Shown here: piece by piece, positions 34,321-43,576 of the stretch
Position numbering within the stretch: position 1 is the first letter of the stretch
How the letters are laid out: each line of letters opens with the position of its first letter
Source: Henriciella mobilis
GTDB taxonomy: Bacteria; Pseudomonadota; Alphaproteobacteria; Caulobacterales; Hyphomonadaceae
NCBI RefSeq assembly: GCF_003576315.1
Contig: NZ_QWFZ01000017.1
Span: 186,001-250,000 of the forward strand
Reading direction: 5' to 3'
DNA: 64,000 bases
The notes under the pieces: model-generated
Told to the model about the DNA's origin: nothing
Databases searched by the model: none
The model's input: the letters and a program-made list of their open reading frames with translations, nothing else
Program-made: the position numbers and the translations under genes

Positions 34321-35730
34321 CTAGACGCTGACGACGCGGCCCGGATTCATGATGCCGAGCGGGTCGAGCGCTGTCTTGATCGCCCGCATCGTGTCGGTGG
34401 CGACCTGCGGGCGGATCCCGGCCAGCTCGTCGCGCTTCAGCCGGCCGACCCCGTGCTCGGCACTGATCGAGCCGCCATGGCGCATGGTCTGCTCGTGGAC
34501 GATGCGCGTGATCTCGCCGGCATGGTTTGACAGGATGGGGCTTGTCGCGTGTTTCGGCTCGCAGGCCGAGTAGTGCAAATTGCCGTCACCGACATGGCCG
34601 AAGGCGACGATCTCTGCCTCCGCGGCCACCTTGTGGATCTCTGCTTCGGTGACGTCGAGGAACGCCGGAATCGCCGAAACCGGCACGGAGATATCGTGAT
34701 TGATGGCTGTCCCGAAGGCGCGCTTCGACAGAGGGATGGTTTCGCGGATGTGCCAGAAGCTGTCGGCCTGCGCCTTGTTCTCGGCAATGATGACATTGTC
34801 GGCGAGGCCCTTTTCGATGCCGTCGCCGAGCGCTTCCATAAGCGTGTCGCGCGCCAGCTCTTCGCGCGCCATCGACACTTCGACCAGCACCCGCCAGGGC
34901 AGTTCGGACGGGGCCGGGTCTCGCGTATCCGGCGCGTCGGCCTGCACCATGGAAATGGCCCGGGCTGGAATGATTTCGAAACTGGTCACCGTATCGCCGG
35001 CATGATCGCGCACCAGGGTAAGCAGGTCGACGACATCGCTGGCCGACTTGCAGATTACCCAGCCAGTTGCCTTGGCCACTTTCGGGAAGAGTTTGAGAGT
35101 CGCCGCCGTGATCAGGCCAAGCGTGCCTTCCGCGCCGGCGAACAGGTGTTTGAGGTCATAGCCCGTATTATTCTTCCGAAGGCCCGACAGCCCGTCCCAC
35201 ACCTCGCCAGAGGGCAGGACGACTTCGAGGCCGAGGATCAGGTCACGCATCATGCCATAGCGCAGCACGGCGACCCCGCCGGCATTGGTCGAGATCAGCC
35301 CGCCAATCGTCGCCTGGCCTTCGGAGCCGAGCGAGAGCGGGAACAGCCGGTTCGCCTCATCGGCCGCTTCCTGAGCGTCGACCAGGGGCGCACCGGCCTC
35401 AATGGTCAGCGAGTTGTTCTTCGTGTCGACCGCGCGAATGGCCTTCATCCGGCGCATCGAGACGGTGATTTCGCCATGCGGCGTGCCGCCATCGACAAGG
35501 CCGGTATTGCCGCCTTGTGGCACCAGCGCGACCTTGTGCTTCGCGCAGAGCCTGACCAGCTGAGCGGCCTGTTCGGTCGATCCCGGCATCGCAAGGAAAG
35601 GCGTCTCGCCCGGCCAGTTGCCGCGCCACGGCGTTGCGGCATCCTTCAGCCGGTCGGCATCCTCGCTCCAGCCCTTGTCGCCGAGCAGGGTTTTGGCCTC
35701 GTTGAGGAATTCAGTGGGCAGCTGGCTCAT
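34321..35730 (-). CDS. FAD-linked oxidase, D-2-hydroxyacid dehydrogenase type
   Basis: 469-aa flavoprotein of the VAO/GlcD/D2HGDH family. The FAD-binding loop is PQGGNTGLVDGG near residue 71, and SLGSEGQATIGGLISTNAGG follows. The C-terminal catalytic part carries GHVGDGNLHYSAC and SAEHGVGRLKRDEL. These are the metal- and substrate-binding histidines of D-lactate, glycolate or D-2-hydroxyglutarate dehydrogenases; the substrate cannot be told apart here. The ATG overlaps the upstream PaiB-like stop by 4 nt. It is the last gene of a six-gene operon. Confidence 0.92.
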   Translation of the reverse strand: MSQLPTEFLNEAKTLLGDKGWSEDADRLKDAATPWRGNWPGETPFLAMPGSTEQAAQLVRLCAKHKVALVPQGGNTGLVDGGTPHGEITVSMRRMKAIRAVDTKNNSLTIEAGAPLVDAQEAADEANRLFPLSLGSEGQATIGGLISTNAGGVAVLRYGMMRDLILGLEVVLPSGEVWDGLSGLRKNNTGYDLKHLFAGAEGTLGLITAATLKLFPKVAKATGWVICKSASDVVDLLTLVRDHAGDTVTSFEIIPARAISMVQADAPDTRDPAPSELPWRVLVEVSMAREELARDTLMEALGDGIEKGLADNVIIAENKAQADSFWHIRETIPLSKRAFGTAINHDISVPVSAIPAFLDVTEAEIHKVAAEAEIVAFGHVGDGNLHYSACEPKHATSPILSNHAGEITRIVHEQTMRHGGSISAEHGVGRLKRDELAGIRPQVATDTMRAIKTALDPLGIMNPGRVVSV

Positions 35731-36332
35731 GACTTGCGCTCCATCATTGTGGAAAGGGTTGGGTCACCGCCCGCCGCTTTCAAGGCCGCGCCCGCGCGCT
35801 GGCGCGCCTCATCGGGCTTGTTCTGGCCGATCTTGGTAATCCCTTCCAGCCTCTCGGGCGCCATTTCAAAGGCCGTGATCCCTTTCAGCATCGCCTCGAA
35901 CCGGCCGGCGCTCATCTTCGCCCGGGTCCATTCCGGCTTCGGGTAGAGGTCTTCCTCGAAACGTGCAGACAGGGTGTCGAGAACAACAGCGGCGCCGTCA
36001 TCGTCCAGCGGACGGACAGCCCCTTCAGCCTCCACGGACAGGTAATTCCAGGTCGGCACCTGGTCTTCCATGCCATACCAGTCCGGCGAGATATAATCGT
36101 TCGGCCCGGTGAAGACGACCAAAGCCCGGCGCGCCTCGATGATGGCCTGACAGGCAGGATTCGTCCGCGCCAGGTGAAAGCGAAGGGTTTCTCCGTTGTT
36201 TCGGATGACTGGCGTGTGGGCGACACGGGCGCGCCCCTCCGTCACGCCGACAACAAGGGCGAACGGCCAGGCCTCGATCCGCCTCAGGAGCCGGTCGCGA
36301 TCAGTGTCCAGAAAGGCCGGTGCCGGGTGCAT
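35727..36332 (-). CDS. FMN-binding PaiB-type protein
   Basis: 201-aa split-barrel flavin-binding protein like Bacillus PaiB, annotated as a negative regulator although direct DNA binding is doubtful. Family landmarks: HPAPAF start, FALVVGVTEGRARVAHTPVI, FHLARTNPACQAI, VFTGPNDYISPDWYG, VPTWNYLSVEAEG, and the C-terminal GITKIGQNKPDEAR. Length is normal. It is coupled to the FAD oxidase downstream and starts 9 bp after the tsaC stop. Confidence 0.92.
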   Translation of the reverse strand: MHPAPAFLDTDRDRLLRRIEAWPFALVVGVTEGRARVAHTPVIRNNGETLRFHLARTNPACQAIIEARRALVVFTGPNDYISPDWYGMEDQVPTWNYLSVEAEGAVRPLDDDGAAVVLDTLSARFEEDLYPKPEWTRAKMSAGRFEAMLKGITAFEMAPERLEGITKIGQNKPDEARQRAGAALKAAGGDPTLSTMMERKS

Positions 36333-36341
36333 ACTGCTTGT

Positions 36342-37298
36342 CTAACTTCGATTGGCAGCGCGCGCCAGACGGTCATTGATCGCCGCGCCCAGGCCTTCTG
36401 GTGGAATGGGCGACACCGCGATGCGGTCGTAGCTGCGGTCGAGGTCTCGCAGCATGGCAAAGAGGTTTGCCGCCGCTTCGGCAAGGTCTCCGGAGGGGGA
36501 GAGGTTGAGGGTGGCGTCCACCGCACCAAAGCCGAGAAGGGCTTCGTTCGGCGCGGCCTTGTCGGCGTTCAGGCGCAGCGTGGCGTCCGGGGCGTAATGT
36601 CGAAGCAGCTGGCCGGGGGAGACCGGCCGGCCGTCCTGTCCACCTTCGGTCAGGCCGGGCCAGACGGACGCGATCCTGCCGGGCGTGATCGTGCCCTGCC
36701 TTAGCAGGACGGGTGCGTCGCCGCGCGCGTCGACCACGGTGGATTCCAGGCCTTCCTGGCAAGGGCCGCCATCGAGAATGAGATCGACAAGCTCGCCCAT
36801 ATCGGTCGCGACATGCTCCGCCCGGGTCGGGCTGATGCGGCCGGACGGGTTGGCGGACGGGGCAACCAGCGGCCCGCCAAACGCGCCGAGCAGGTCACGG
36901 GCGACGGGGTGTGCGGGGACGCGCAGCGCCAGCGTGTCGAGGCCGGCCCGCGCCAGGTCGCAGACCGTCGTGGCGGGCACGGCATTGACAACCAGGGTCA
37001 GCGGTCCAGGCCAGAACGCGTTCGCGAGCGCTTTCGCGGCGGGTGAGAAGTGGCCCTGTTCGAACGCCGCCTCCGGAAAGGCGAGGTGAGCGATCAGCGG
37101 ATTGAAAACGGGTCGTTCCTTTACCCTGTAAATGGCGGCGACCGCTTCAGGATTGGCGGCGTCGGCGGCGAGGCCGTACACCGTCTCGGTCGGCATGGCG
37201 ACGAGCCCGCCGGAACGCAGGATCGCGACCGCTTTCGCGATCACGTCGGACGAAGGAGTGAGAACAGGCGCAGGCATCAGCTGCCCGTTAGCACCCAT
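36342..37298 (-). CDS. tsaC: L-threonylcarbamoyladenylate synthase (Sua5 type)
   Basis: 318-aa enzyme making the TC-AMP intermediate of tRNA t6A37. The N-terminal YrdC domain has GGLVAMPTETVYGLAADA, KERPVFNPLIAHL and VAPSANPSGRISPT. The extra C-terminal Sua5 domain is joined through the linker SPGQLLRHYAP, so this is the long two-domain form. Its ATG directly follows the stop of the b561-YceI gene (TGAATG), which fixes the start by coupling. Confidence 0.95.
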   Translation of the reverse strand: MGANGQLMPAPVLTPSSDVIAKAVAILRSGGLVAMPTETVYGLAADAANPEAVAAIYRVKERPVFNPLIAHLAFPEAAFEQGHFSPAAKALANAFWPGPLTLVVNAVPATTVCDLARAGLDTLALRVPAHPVARDLLGAFGGPLVAPSANPSGRISPTRAEHVATDMGELVDLILDGGPCQEGLESTVVDARGDAPVLLRQGTITPGRIASVWPGLTEGGQDGRPVSPGQLLRHYAPDATLRLNADKAAPNEALLGFGAVDATLNLSPSGDLAEAAANLFAMLRDLDRSYDRIAVSPIPPEGLGAAINDRLARAANRS

Positions 37299-38495
37299 TC
37301 AGCCTGCGCGCGAGGCCCGAACCTCCACCGTGATGTTGACCGTCTCGCCGACCCAGTCTGCACCCGGATCGGACTGCTGGCCGAGATTGAGCGGGGTCCG
37401 CTCGACACTGGTGGAGCCCTGCATGGTTGCTGTGTCGCTATCGATATCGAGCGTGAACGCGAAAGGCACGGTGACGGAGCTGTCCTTCAGGGCCAGCGTC
37501 GCATCGGCGACATAGCCGTCATCCGTCTGCCGGAAATTGCCGAGCTCGACCGTCGCTTGCGGGTGTTGCGAGACGTTGAACCATTCAGCCGACTTCAGGC
37601 TGTCAGTGTAGAGTTTGCGGTTCACCTCGGCCGAGCCGGTGCGCACCGTGACGCGGGCCCGGGCGGCGTCGAGGTCGTCCGGATCGAACTGGATCTCGGC
37701 TGACCAGTCATTGAACGCTCCGCGATAGATGCTGCCTTCGTGGGTGCCGGAGAATTCGATCGACGAAGCAGACGGATCGACCGTCCAGTTCGCCTCGATG
37801 GCCGCGCCTGCGGACGCCTCGGCGGCAGGCGTCGCATTGCCCGATCCACCGCCGAAAAGGGCCGGCACGCCGGCGATGAGAATAAACACGCCAAGCGCGG
37901 CGCCAAAGGCCGCAAAGAAGGCGCGCGGCGGCGCACTCGGCCGGTTCGTCTTGCCGAAAAGGCCAGGGATCATGCGCTTGAGAACGCCTTCCTCGGCGGA
38001 GATTTCATGTTTGACGGCGCCGGCGACATGCAGGCCAAGCAGTATGATCGCGACCCAGGCCAGCTTGGAATGGACGAACTCCACCACGCCATGACCGGTC
38101 TCATTCGACAGGAAGCCGACGCCCGGAATGTCCGGCCAGCTGACAAGGCCATAAAGCACGGTCGGAACGTCGAAATCGTGGGATGTCGAGACCAGTAGCC
38201 AGCCCGTCAGCGGCATCAGCAGCATCAGGGCGTAGAAGGCGACATGCACGCCATGACTGAGCGTCTTCTCCCACGGCTTCATGTCGCCCGGCAGGGCCGG
38301 CGGCCGGTTCAGCAGACGCCACACGATCCGCGCGACGGTCAGAAGCAGGATGGTGATGCCGATCGACTTGTGAAGCTGGTAGAGGCTTTCGCTGCCCTCC
38401 ATGTTCCAGCCAAGACCGATCATGAAGATGATGCCGGCGGCGATCACCCAGTGAAGGGCAATCGCCACGGCGCTATAGCGTGCGGAATAGGGCAT
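37299..38495 (-). CDS. Cytochrome b561 - YceI fusion protein
   Basis: 398-aa fusion. Residues 1-180 are a four-helix cytochrome b561 of the bacterial type: RYSAVAIALHWVIAAGIIFM, LHKSIGITILLLTVARIVWR, SHGVHVAFYALMLLMPLTGWL and FVHSKLAWVAIILLGLHVAGAVKHE supply the haem histidines. A further helix (about 195-215) links to a periplasmic YceI lipocalin-like domain (about 235-395, SIEFSGTHEGSIYRGAFNDWSAEI). YceI domains bind isoprenoids such as quinones. Fusing one to a b561 suggests quinone-dependent electron transfer. It sits 18 bp after a YceI lipoprotein gene. Confidence 0.93.
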   Translation of the reverse strand: MPYSARYSAVAIALHWVIAAGIIFMIGLGWNMEGSESLYQLHKSIGITILLLTVARIVWRLLNRPPALPGDMKPWEKTLSHGVHVAFYALMLLMPLTGWLLVSTSHDFDVPTVLYGLVSWPDIPGVGFLSNETGHGVVEFVHSKLAWVAIILLGLHVAGAVKHEISAEEGVLKRMIPGLFGKTNRPSAPPRAFFAAFGAALGVFILIAGVPALFGGGSGNATPAAEASAGAAIEANWTVDPSASSIEFSGTHEGSIYRGAFNDWSAEIQFDPDDLDAARARVTVRTGSAEVNRKLYTDSLKSAEWFNVSQHPQATVELGNFRQTDDGYVADATLALKDSSVTVPFAFTLDIDSDTATMQGSTSVERTPLNLGQQSDPGADWVGETVNITVEVRASRAG

Positions 38496-38513
38496 GTCTG
38501 GGCGCTCCCGGCT

Positions 38514-39242
38514 TTATTCCTCCTGGAGGAACTCCCCCGAAAACTCGATCTCCACCTCGTCGGAGATGACGCCCTGCAGGGACTCCTGGCCGTATTCGGA
38601 CCGGGTGATCGTGGTCGAGGCGTTGAAGCCGAGAATGTCACGCTCGCCGGTCCATGGTGTATTGCCCACGCCATTGAAGGTCACGTCGAGGGTGACCGGC
38701 CGGGTCACGCCAAGGAAGGTCAGGTCACCCGTCACGGTGCCAGTCGTCTCGCCGGTGCGCTCGACATCGGTCGAAACGAAGGTGACTTCCGGGAAGGATC
38801 CGGCCTGCAGGAAACGTGCATCCTTCGACAGGGCTTCCGGCCAGCTCGTATAAGGGCTGTCAGGGTGATAGGCGCTGAAATCGGACGGATAGTTCACATT
38901 CAGGCCCATCGGGTCGATCGTGACGCGGATGGACGAGCTTTCCGGCTCATCGGGATTGAAGTCCAGCGTGGCGTCGAAGTCGGTGAAGTCGACAGTGTAT
39001 TCCGAGACGCCGCCATGAATGACGGTGAAGCTCAGGAACGCATGGTTCTTGTCGAGCGCGTAGGTCGCGTCGGCGACATCGGCCAGCGGGCCAGCCGGTT
39101 CAGCCTCGGCCGGCTCGGCGGCTGACGTTTCGGTTTCTGCGTCCGGCGTGGACGTGCCGGGTTCTGCCGGCGTTTCAGCTGGATTGCAGGCAGCGATCAG
39201 GAGCGCGCTGGCGCCGGCAAGGAAAATCGGGGTCAGTTTCAT
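38514..39242 (-). CDS. YceI-family lipoprotein
   Basis: 242-aa protein with a lipobox (LLIAAC, Cys19), then a 35-residue low-complexity linker rich in Glu, Ala, Pro and Thr. The YceI domain (about 60-240) begins TYALDKNHAFLSFTVIHGGVSEYTVDFTDFDATLDFNP, which is nearly the same as in the next upstream gene. It is probably anchored in the outer or inner membrane, with the lipid-binding barrel in the periplasm. It is the middle gene of three YceI-encoding genes in tandem. Confidence 0.93.
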   Translation of the reverse strand: MKLTPIFLAGASALLIAACNPAETPAEPGTSTPDAETETSAAEPAEAEPAGPLADVADATYALDKNHAFLSFTVIHGGVSEYTVDFTDFDATLDFNPDEPESSSIRVTIDPMGLNVNYPSDFSAYHPDSPYTSWPEALSKDARFLQAGSFPEVTFVSTDVERTGETTGTVTGDLTFLGVTRPVTLDVTFNGVGNTPWTGERDILGFNASTTITRSEYGQESLQGVISDEVEIEFSGEFLQEE

Positions 39243-39275
39243 GTCTATCAGCCCTCTTGGCTATAAATTGTCAGC

Positions 39276-39914
39276 TTATTCAGCCTGCAGGAATTCACCG
39301 GAGAATTCCACGACAACCTCATCGGAAAGGAATTCTTCCAGCGATTCCTGGCCAAAGGCAGAGCGGCTCAGCGTCGTCGATGCGGTGAAACCGATCGTGT
39401 CGCGGCCATTGTTCCAGGGGTAGTTGGTCACGCCGTTATAGGTGACATCCATCGTCACCGGGCGCGTCACACCGAGAAAGGTCAGGTTACCCGTCACCGT
39501 GCCGGTATTCTCGCCGGTCACTTCGGCACCGGAAGAGACAAACTTGATCTCGCCGAATGAGCCAGCGTTGAGGAAACGTGCATCCTTCGACAGGGCTTCG
39601 TTCCAGCTGTCGAACTCGCTGTCAGGGTGGGTGCCCTTGTAGTCGCCGGGATAGTTCGACTCCACGCCCAGCGGATCGATCGTGACTTCGATCGAAGAGG
39701 TGGCCGGCGCTTCCGGGTTGAAGTCCAGCGTTGCGTCGAAATCGGTAAAGTTCACCGTATAGTCGGAGAGTCCGTTGTGCTCGATCGTCCAGGTCAGGAA
39801 GGCATGATTTCTGTCGAGCTGGTAGGTGCCTGCGGCGACATCGTCGAGCGACTGCGCGAAGGCAGGTGCAGAAACGAAGGCGAGAGCGGCGAGGGGCGCT
39901 ATATAACGACGCAT
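39276..39914 (-). CDS. Periplasmic YceI-family protein
   Basis: 212-aa exported YceI protein with a standard signal peptide (residues 1-20, ending AFAQ). The core YQLDRNHAFLTWTIEHNGLSDYTVNFTDFDATLDFNPE and GNLTFLGVTRPVTMDVTYNG is very similar to the lipoprotein encoded 33 bp downstream, so the two are recent paralogues. It is the first gene of the operon that runs through to the FAD oxidase. Confidence 0.94.
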   Translation of the reverse strand: MRRYIAPLAALAFVSAPAFAQSLDDVAAGTYQLDRNHAFLTWTIEHNGLSDYTVNFTDFDATLDFNPEAPATSSIEVTIDPLGVESNYPGDYKGTHPDSEFDSWNEALSKDARFLNAGSFGEIKFVSSGAEVTGENTGTVTGNLTFLGVTRPVTMDVTYNGVTNYPWNNGRDTIGFTASTTLSRSAFGQESLEEFLSDEVVVEFSGEFLQAE

Positions 39915-40033
39915 GGACGGGAACTCCTTGTGGTGTTGGCATTGGTTGTACGACTAAGTAGACGGTAACCGCAATCGTTCCAGCCCTGTCAAAAGGATGA
40001 TGGGACATAGTAGTTATCCGGGAGACGCATGAG

Positions 40034-41797
40034 ATGACATACAGAGCGCCGGTTGAGGACATGGACTTCGCCCTTCGCGAGCTGGCAAGCCTCGAGCGGG
40101 TGCTGGGCGAGGGATTTCCCGCTTTCGACATGGACCTGGTTCAGCCGATCCTTGAGGAAGCCGGCAAGTTCGCTGCTGATGTTCTGGCGCCGCTGAACCA
40201 GCCGGGCGACGAACAGGGCGCACAGCTGACCGGGAACGGGGTTATCGCGCCGGTTGGCTTTGCCGATGCCTACAAAGTCTTTGCCGAAGGCGGCTGGATG
40301 GGCCTGGCAGCACCGGAAAAATGGGGCGGCCAAGGCCTGCCGAAGACGCTGGCCAATGCTGTGCTCGAGATCATCCACGGCGCCAATATGAGTTTCGGTC
40401 TTTGTCCGCTGCTCAGCCTCGGGGCCATCGAGGCGCTGGTCGAGCATGGCCACCCGGCAGAGCAGGAGAAGTATCTGCCCAAGCTCGTCTCCGGCGAGTG
40501 GACGGGCACGATGAACCTGACAGAGCCGCAGGCCGGCTCCGATGTCGGGGCGCTGAAGACCAAGGCCGTGCCGAACGGCGACGGGTCGTACGCCATCAGC
40601 GGACAGAAAATCTATATCACCTGGGGCGATCACGACATGGCGGAGAATATCATCCACCTTGTCCTCGCCCGCCTGCCGGATGCGCCGGCCGGATCGAAGG
40701 GCATATCGCTGTTCGTCGTGCCGAAAGTCCTGGTCAATGAGGACGGTTCGCTGGGCGAACGCAACAATGTCCAGTGTATCGGGCTGGAAAAGAAGATCGG
40801 CATTCATGCCTCGCCGACCTGCGTGATGGAGTATGACGGTGCCACAGGCTGGCTGGTCGGTGAGGAAAACCGCGGCCTGGCCTGCATGTTCACCATGATG
40901 AACTCCGCCCGGCTCAATGTCGGGCAGGAAGGTGTCGGCGTGGGCGAAGCGGCTTACCAGGCGGCCTATGCCTATGCGCAGGAACGCAAGCAGGGCCAGG
41001 TAAAGGGCGTCGATGGGCCGGCACCGATCCTCCACCATGCTGATGTCCGCCGCACCCTGACCACGATGCGCGCCAATGTCATGGCGGCGCGGGCGATCTG
41101 CTATGCCTGCGGCGTGGCGGCGGATATCGCGAAGACGTCAGACGGCGATGCCGGCGAGGCTGCAAAACTGCGCGAGGACCTTCTCACCCCGATCGCCAAG
41201 GCCTGGTCGACCGATATGGGCGTCGAGGTCGCGAGCATGGGCGTCCAGATCCATGGCGGCATGGGGTTCATGAACGAGACGCTGGCCGCGCAGCTCTATC
41301 GCGATGCGCGGATTGCGCCGATCTATGAAGGCACGAACGGCATCCAGGCGATCGATCTTGTTGGCCGCAAGCTCGGCATGGCGAACGGCAAGGCCATGGC
41401 TGACATGCTGGGCGATGTCCGCGCCACGGCACAGGCTGCGCGCGAGACGAATGATCCCCAGCTTGTCCAGATTGCCGACCGGCTGGTGGCCGCTGCCGAT
41501 GCGCTGGAAGAAGCCACTGGCTGGATGGTCGAGACGATGAAGACCGACCGTGACAAGGGGCTCGCCAGCGCGACGGCCTATCTGAAACTTGCCGGCGACG
41601 TTATCGGCGGTCATTTCCTGACGCGCGGCGCGGTCGCTGCCCGCACCGAGGGCGGGACGATGCGGGGCCGGATGACGGCGCTTGCAGGCTTCTTCGCCGA
41701 AACGGCGCTGGCGGAAGCGCCCGGCCGCGTATCCGGCATCACGCGCGGCGGCGACAGCTTCTTGAGCGAGAGCGAGGCCCTGTTCGGGTTGGCCTGA
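40034..41797 (+). CDS. Acyl-CoA dehydrogenase (long, DmdC-like subfamily)
   Basis: 587-aa flavoenzyme with the extended C-terminal domain of the FadE5/DmdC subfamily. The FAD-binding segment is MNLTEPQAGSDVGALKTKA. YITWGDHDMAENIIHLVLAR and KKIGIHASPTCVMEYD follow. The catalytic glutamate region is YEGTNGIQAIDLVGRKL. It may act on short or methylthio-substituted acyl-CoA as DmdC does, but the subfamily also covers ordinary acyl chains. GGGAG lies 9 nt before the ATG. The 120-bp divergent gap separates it from the YceI operon. Confidence 0.94.
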   Translation: MTYRAPVEDMDFALRELASLERVLGEGFPAFDMDLVQPILEEAGKFAADVLAPLNQPGDEQGAQLTGNGVIAPVGFADAYKVFAEGGWMGLAAPEKWGGQGLPKTLANAVLEIIHGANMSFGLCPLLSLGAIEALVEHGHPAEQEKYLPKLVSGEWTGTMNLTEPQAGSDVGALKTKAVPNGDGSYAISGQKIYITWGDHDMAENIIHLVLARLPDAPAGSKGISLFVVPKVLVNEDGSLGERNNVQCIGLEKKIGIHASPTCVMEYDGATGWLVGEENRGLACMFTMMNSARLNVGQEGVGVGEAAYQAAYAYAQERKQGQVKGVDGPAPILHHADVRRTLTTMRANVMAARAICYACGVAADIAKTSDGDAGEAAKLREDLLTPIAKAWSTDMGVEVASMGVQIHGGMGFMNETLAAQLYRDARIAPIYEGTNGIQAIDLVGRKLGMANGKAMADMLGDVRATAQAARETNDPQLVQIADRLVAAADALEEATGWMVETMKTDRDKGLASATAYLKLAGDVIGGHFLTRGAVAARTEGGTMRGRMTALAGFFAETALAEAPGRVSGITRGGDSFLSESEALFGLA

Positions 41798-41817
41798 CAC
41801 ACGTGCAGGGAGACGAC

Positions 41818-42300
41818 ATGAGCAGACCGAAAGCCGGCGATATCCTGCAGCTCGACCTCGGTGACGGACAAAAGGGCTACGTGCAGGTGTCGGAAGCCAG
41901 CTTGCTGATTGCCTTCGATGTCTTGACGCCTGCCGATCTGGCGCCGGAGGTGCTGAAGGACCTGGACGTCGTTTTTGCCGTGCATGTGCGCGGTGACGAC
42001 CTGCACCGTGAGCGCTGGCCCGTCATTGGCCATTTTGATGTGCCGGGCAATCTGAAGGGCCATCCCCTGATGTTTCGCCAGGATGCCTCGACCGGCCGGC
42101 TAAGCATTGCGCATCCGGGCCTTCCGGGCGGCGAAAAGGCCGCGACTTTAAAAGAGTGTATCGGTCTGGAGCGGGCAACTGTCTGGTCGGCTGCGGCGGT
42201 GGAAGAGCGATTGCGGGACCACTTTGCCGGCCGGGAAAACCGCTGGCTCCAGGAGCTTGCCATCGACCTGCAGCGCGTCCCCGAAGACCAGTTGCGCTAG
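41818..42300 (+). CDS. Hypothetical protein, Imm26-like start
   Basis: 160-aa soluble protein with no certain family. Its N-terminus (GDILQLDLGDGQKGYVQVSEASLLIAFDV) is of the kind seen in Imm26-type small beta proteins; the rest has no motif. No toxin gene is nearby, so an immunity role is not supported. The ATG at 41818 has GGGAG 6 nt upstream and lies 20 bp after the acyl-CoA dehydrogenase stop, suggesting cotranscription. Its stop abuts that of the convergent MFS gene (CTAGCTAG). Confidence 0.65.
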   Translation: MSRPKAGDILQLDLGDGQKGYVQVSEASLLIAFDVLTPADLAPEVLKDLDVVFAVHVRGDDLHRERWPVIGHFDVPGNLKGHPLMFRQDASTGRLSIAHPGLPGGEKAATLKECIGLERATVWSAAAVEERLRDHFAGRENRWLQELAIDLQRVPEDQLR

Positions 42301-43521
42301 CTAGCGATGGCTCGCGGCCGCCCGGGCGACCAGCCGTGGCGAGACGACCGCCATCAGGATGCAGGCGCCAAGACACCAGACGCTCATCCAGACAAGCTGT
42401 GTGGGAAGGTCGATGCCCGCATCGATGAGCGCGCCTGTCAGGCCCGGGCCGAGGGCGGTCGAAAAGACCATGGCCGCGACGATCACCGCGCGGATCGCGC
42501 CAAGATGTTTCACCCCATAGACCTCCGGCCAGAGCGCGCCGAGCAGGGTCGAGGTGAAGCCATAGCTGACGCCGATCAGGATCATGAAGACATAGACACC
42601 CCAGGCCGATGAGAGATAGGCGGCCGCCGCGCTGGCAACCGCGAGCGGTAGCAGGAAGAGCGGCAGCAGGCGGGGCGCCCCGAACCGGTCGACGAGCTGG
42701 CCACAGACAAGGGCGAACAGCACCGTTGTCACGGCTTTCAGCGGAAAGGCGGCAGCAAAGGCGAGCGGGGAGTAGCCGCGTAGCTCAACCAGGTAATCCT
42801 GATGGAAGAAGATGGTCGTGCCGATAAAGGGCGGCGCCAGCACGCAGGACAACAAGGCATAGAAATAGGGGTCGCGGAGCACCTCACTGCGCGTCCAGTC
42901 GCGGGCGGTATGGTGTGCAGGGCCCTTGTCGGCAGTCTCGCCGGGGACGCGCTCCACCCGCCACAGGACATGGATCAGCGGAAGCGCCAGCATCATCAGC
43001 GCGGCAATGGCGACGATCCAGGCCGCCTGCCAGCCCGCCGCCGAGGCAATCAGCGCGAAGGAGATTGGCAGCAACGCCTCACCTGCCTGATGGCCGGGGA
43101 CGACGAGCGAGGTTGCGCGGCCGCGATTGGCGGCAAACCAGCGCCCGGTCTCGGTCAGGGCGATATGGGTCATCATGCCCTGGCCGAAGAGGCGCAGCAG
43201 GTAGAGCGCGAGAACCATCACCGCGATGCTTGGCGCAAAGGCGATGAGCAGGCAGGCTGCAGACAGGCAGGGGATGACGAACCAGGCGACATTGCGGCCC
43301 GGCATCCGGTCGAGGATGCGGCCGATGAAGGGCAGGGTCAGCGCGCTGGCCAGGGTGGCGACCATGTAGGTCAGGCCAAACTCGCCATCGCTCAGCGAGA
43401 ATTTCGCCCGCAACTCTTCACCCGACAGGCCGATGAAGAAAGTCTGGCCGAAAGACGAAAAGAAGGTGAGCAGGAAGCCGCCCGCGATCCATCGCGCATT
43501 GGTCTTCAGGAATGAAAACAT
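42301..43521 (-). CDS. MFS transporter
   Basis: 406-aa transporter with 12 predicted helices. The loop 2-3 motif appears as GRILDRMPGRN (the MFS GxxxDRxGRR pattern), and the central loop contains the hydrophilic stretch ERVPGETADKGPAHHTARD. FFSSFGQTFFIGLSG in the first helix is typical of the family that includes oxalate/formate and cyanate-like carriers. The substrate is unknown. It converges on the Imm26-like gene and is preceded by the 670-aa unknown with a 55-bp gap. Confidence 0.88.
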   Translation of the reverse strand: MFSFLKTNARWIAGGFLLTFFSSFGQTFFIGLSGEELRAKFSLSDGEFGLTYMVATLASALTLPFIGRILDRMPGRNVAWFVIPCLSAACLLIAFAPSIAVMVLALYLLRLFGQGMMTHIALTETGRWFAANRGRATSLVVPGHQAGEALLPISFALIASAAGWQAAWIVAIAALMMLALPLIHVLWRVERVPGETADKGPAHHTARDWTRSEVLRDPYFYALLSCVLAPPFIGTTIFFHQDYLVELRGYSPLAFAAAFPLKAVTTVLFALVCGQLVDRFGAPRLLPLFLLPLAVASAAAAYLSSAWGVYVFMILIGVSYGFTSTLLGALWPEVYGVKHLGAIRAVIVAAMVFSTALGPGLTGALIDAGIDLPTQLVWMSVWCLGACILMAVVSPRLVARAAASHR

Positions 43522-43576
43522 GACGCCTTTCTGGCGCGAATGCGCGGCTGTGGGAACCTGCGATCATGCAAGGCCG

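Noticed and set aside
41818-42300. Toxin-immunity module based on an Imm26-like start
   Set aside because: Only a short N-terminal similarity and no toxin, secretion or repeat gene nearby. A metabolic neighbour (acyl-CoA dehydrogenase) is the only partner.
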